A stretch of 8,648 bases of DNA. It comes from Acidocella sp. 35-58-6. Its GTDB lineage: Bacteria > Pseudomonadota > Alphaproteobacteria > Acetobacterales > Acetobacteraceae. The position numbers were made by a program, and so were the translations under genes. The notes beneath the pieces are model-generated. The model was given only the letters and a program-made list of their open reading frames with translations, was not told where the DNA came from and did no database searches. The stretch is taken from assembly GCA_002281005.1 (NCBI GenBank), contig NCFD01000035.1:1-8648 (forward strand), read 5' to 3'. Position 1 is the first letter of the stretch, and each line of letters opens with the position of its first letter. Of this stretch, positions 7,545-8,648 are shown one piece after another.

Positions 7545-7586
7545 ACCTTTGCCGCGATGTTACGCTATACCGCAGACAGGTTTTTC

Positions 7587-7591
7587 GGGAG
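7587..7591 (+). promoter_or_regulatory. Ribosome binding site of the phosphoesterase
   Basis: GGGAG sits 7 bases before the ATG at 7599. It decides the start: the nearer upstream ATG at 7594 is in another frame and stops after four codons. The strong site suggests independent translation initiation, unlike the closely packed genes upstream. Confidence 0.7.
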
Positions 7592-7598
7592 TTATGAA

Positions 7599-8648
7599 AT
7601 GTCCTTAAGTTTCCGCCGTGCCCTGATGGGCTTTTGTTCTGCCTCGCTGGTGTTGCCGAATTTCACCTTCGCCGCGCCCGCAATCAACACCGCGCCTAGC
7701 GCCGATGTAGCGCCCTATGTTGTGGCCGCCGCGCATGAGCCGCACCTGTCGGCCGCACAAATGACTAGCCTGATCCGCCACCATATTAAATATGTGTTCG
7801 TGATCTACCAGGAAAACCGCTCCTTTGATTCCTATTTCGGCACCTATCCCGGCGCCGATGGGCTGTATTCTCAACCAGCCAGCGCCACAGCCGGCTTCAC
7901 CCAGCCGATCACTAATGTTGATGGTAGCACGGGCACGATCCAGCCATTCCTGATCGGCCCGGCGCAATATGCCGCGGATACCGATGATATCGACCATTCT
8001 CACCCGCTCACCACCGCCAAAATGGATGTTGTGAATGGCGCGGCGCTGATGGACCATTTTGCTCTGACCGAAGAAAAAAAATACAGCAAAACCGGTAACC
8101 CCTCGCTGCTAGCCAAGCAGTTTGGCGAACTCTCGATGGCGTATGAAGATTGCGATACCGTTCCCATATTGTGGAACTATGCCAGCCGCTTCACGTTGTT
8201 TGACCATGTGTTCGAGGACATGACCGGCCCCTCCACCCCTGGCAATTTGGCGATTTTTGCCGCGCAGACCGGCGAGACACAATTGGCCAAGCATCCTGAC
8301 CAGGCCTGGAAAACCGCTGGCGATGCCGGTGAGCCGGTGATTAATGATGATGACCCGAAATGGGGCTCTCCGAGCGACCCGAACGGCAATAAAAATGTGC
8401 CAGTCAACCCGCATGATTATAGCGGCAAAACCCCTTATAAAACGCAGCTCAACCAAACCTATGCGTCACTGGCGCTCACCACCGCAGGCAATGGCGTGAA
8501 GGCTGAAACCGCCAAAGATGCTGACCCCAAGGGCGATCTTGACGATGTTGCAGAAGATATCAGCTTTGTTCAAAGCCTCAACCAGCATCGGGTGGCTTGG
8601 CGCTGGTTTGAAGAAGGCTATGGCAGCGCCGCCAGCGATGCCGCTGGC
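7599..8648 (+). CDS. Secreted phosphoesterase family protein (PF04185), cut by window end
   Basis: The first 350 codons are present, with no stop before the window ends. The protein belongs to the PF04185 phosphoesterase family in the alkaline-phosphatase superfamily, which includes bacterial acid phosphatases (AcpA) and phospholipases C that hydrolyse phosphate mono- or diesters outside the cytoplasm. A signal peptide is clear: MSLSFRRALMGF, a hydrophobic core, and a likely cleavage after TFA at residue 25. The R6-R7 pair hints at Tat export without a full motif. The signature QENRSFDSYFGTYPG spans residues 71-85; E72 and N73 correspond to metal ligands in AcpA. GPSTPGN follows, and S212 or T213 is the likely nucleophile. 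The C-terminal part with the remaining metal-binding aspartates is outside the window, so the substrate class cannot be decided. Residues of about 245-310 form a hydrophilic region rich in Asp, Asn and Pro. It lies 72 bases after der, with its own ribosome binding site, and is probably a separate transcription unit. Confidence 0.88.
   Translation, partial: MSLSFRRALMGFCSASLVLPNFTFAAPAINTAPSADVAPYVVAAAHEPHLSAAQMTSLIRHHIKYVFVIYQENRSFDSYFGTYPGADGLYSQPASATAGFTQPITNVDGSTGTIQPFLIGPAQYAADTDDIDHSHPLTTAKMDVVNGAALMDHFALTEEKKYSKTGNPSLLAKQFGELSMAYEDCDTVPILWNYASRFTLFDHVFEDMTGPSTPGNLAIFAAQTGETQLAKHPDQAWKTAGDAGEPVINDDDPKWGSPSDPNGNKNVPVNPHDYSGKTPYKTQLNQTYASLALTTAGNGVKAETAKDADPKGDLDDVAEDISFVQSLNQHRVAWRWFEEGYGSAASDAAG

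Noticed and set aside
7540..7552. GCAAA-ACC-TTTGC hairpin after der as a terminator
   Set aside because: The stem is only 5 base pairs, mostly A-T, and has no T-run after it; the nearest T-run is at 7581-7585. It is not a credible intrinsic terminator.
7594..7608. Tiny open frame ATG-AAA-TGT-CCT-TAA overlapping the phosphoesterase start
   Set aside because: Four codons without their own ribosome binding site. The GGGAG spacing favours ATG 7599 (7 bases) over ATG 7594 (2 bases).
7605..8456. Two long minus-strand open frames (7605-8057 and 8109-8456) opposite the phosphoesterase
   Set aside because: They are antisense to a recognisable gene with a signal peptide, family motifs and a ribosome binding site. 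Their translations show no family resemblance, so they are frame shadows of GC-rich coding sequence.

Overview
This window holds eight protein genes and no mobile element, CRISPR array or RNA gene that I can recognise. Base composition (fairly GC-rich by eye), the gene families and the near-absence of Shine-Dalgarno sequences inside the operons suggest an alphaproteobacterium, perhaps of the Rhodospirillales/Acetobacteraceae type. That placement is inferred from remembered family resemblance, not from a search.

Layout. On the minus strand, positions 1-848 carry the N-terminal third of aminopeptidase N (pepN), cut by the window start just after its GAMEN motif. Everything else is on the plus strand: a FemAB-like/COG3146 acyltransferase-fold protein (901-2055, or from 847), a LysE/ArgO-type amino-acid exporter (2104-2715), a glutamyl-tRNA synthetase (2771-4105), a membrane-anchored YfgM-like TPR protein (4157-4822), the outer-membrane assembly lipoprotein BamB (4831-6156), the ribosome-assembly GTPase Der/EngA (6171-7526), and the 5' part of a secreted PF04185 phosphoesterase (7599-8648), cut by the window end. 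Coding density is very high: gaps are 8 to 72 bases, and there is no gene-free stretch over 300 bases.

How it fits together. The block yfgM-bamB-der is a known conserved neighbourhood, in E. coli preceded by hisS. It joins envelope biogenesis (Sec-associated YfgM, BAM-complex BamB) to 50S ribosome maturation (Der). Here a glutamyl-tRNA synthetase takes the upstream aminoacyl-tRNA synthetase place. The exporter and the COG3146 protein may be read through into this block, since no convincing terminator separates them.

Non-coding points of interest are few. A perfect 19-base inverted repeat (8-base arms, 3-base centre) lies in the short divergent pepN/COG3146 region over a possible pepN -10 element. 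A half-convincing Pho-box-like sequence lies ahead of the phosphoesterase. I found no evidence of a novel multi-gene system; this is mostly an ordinary housekeeping region.
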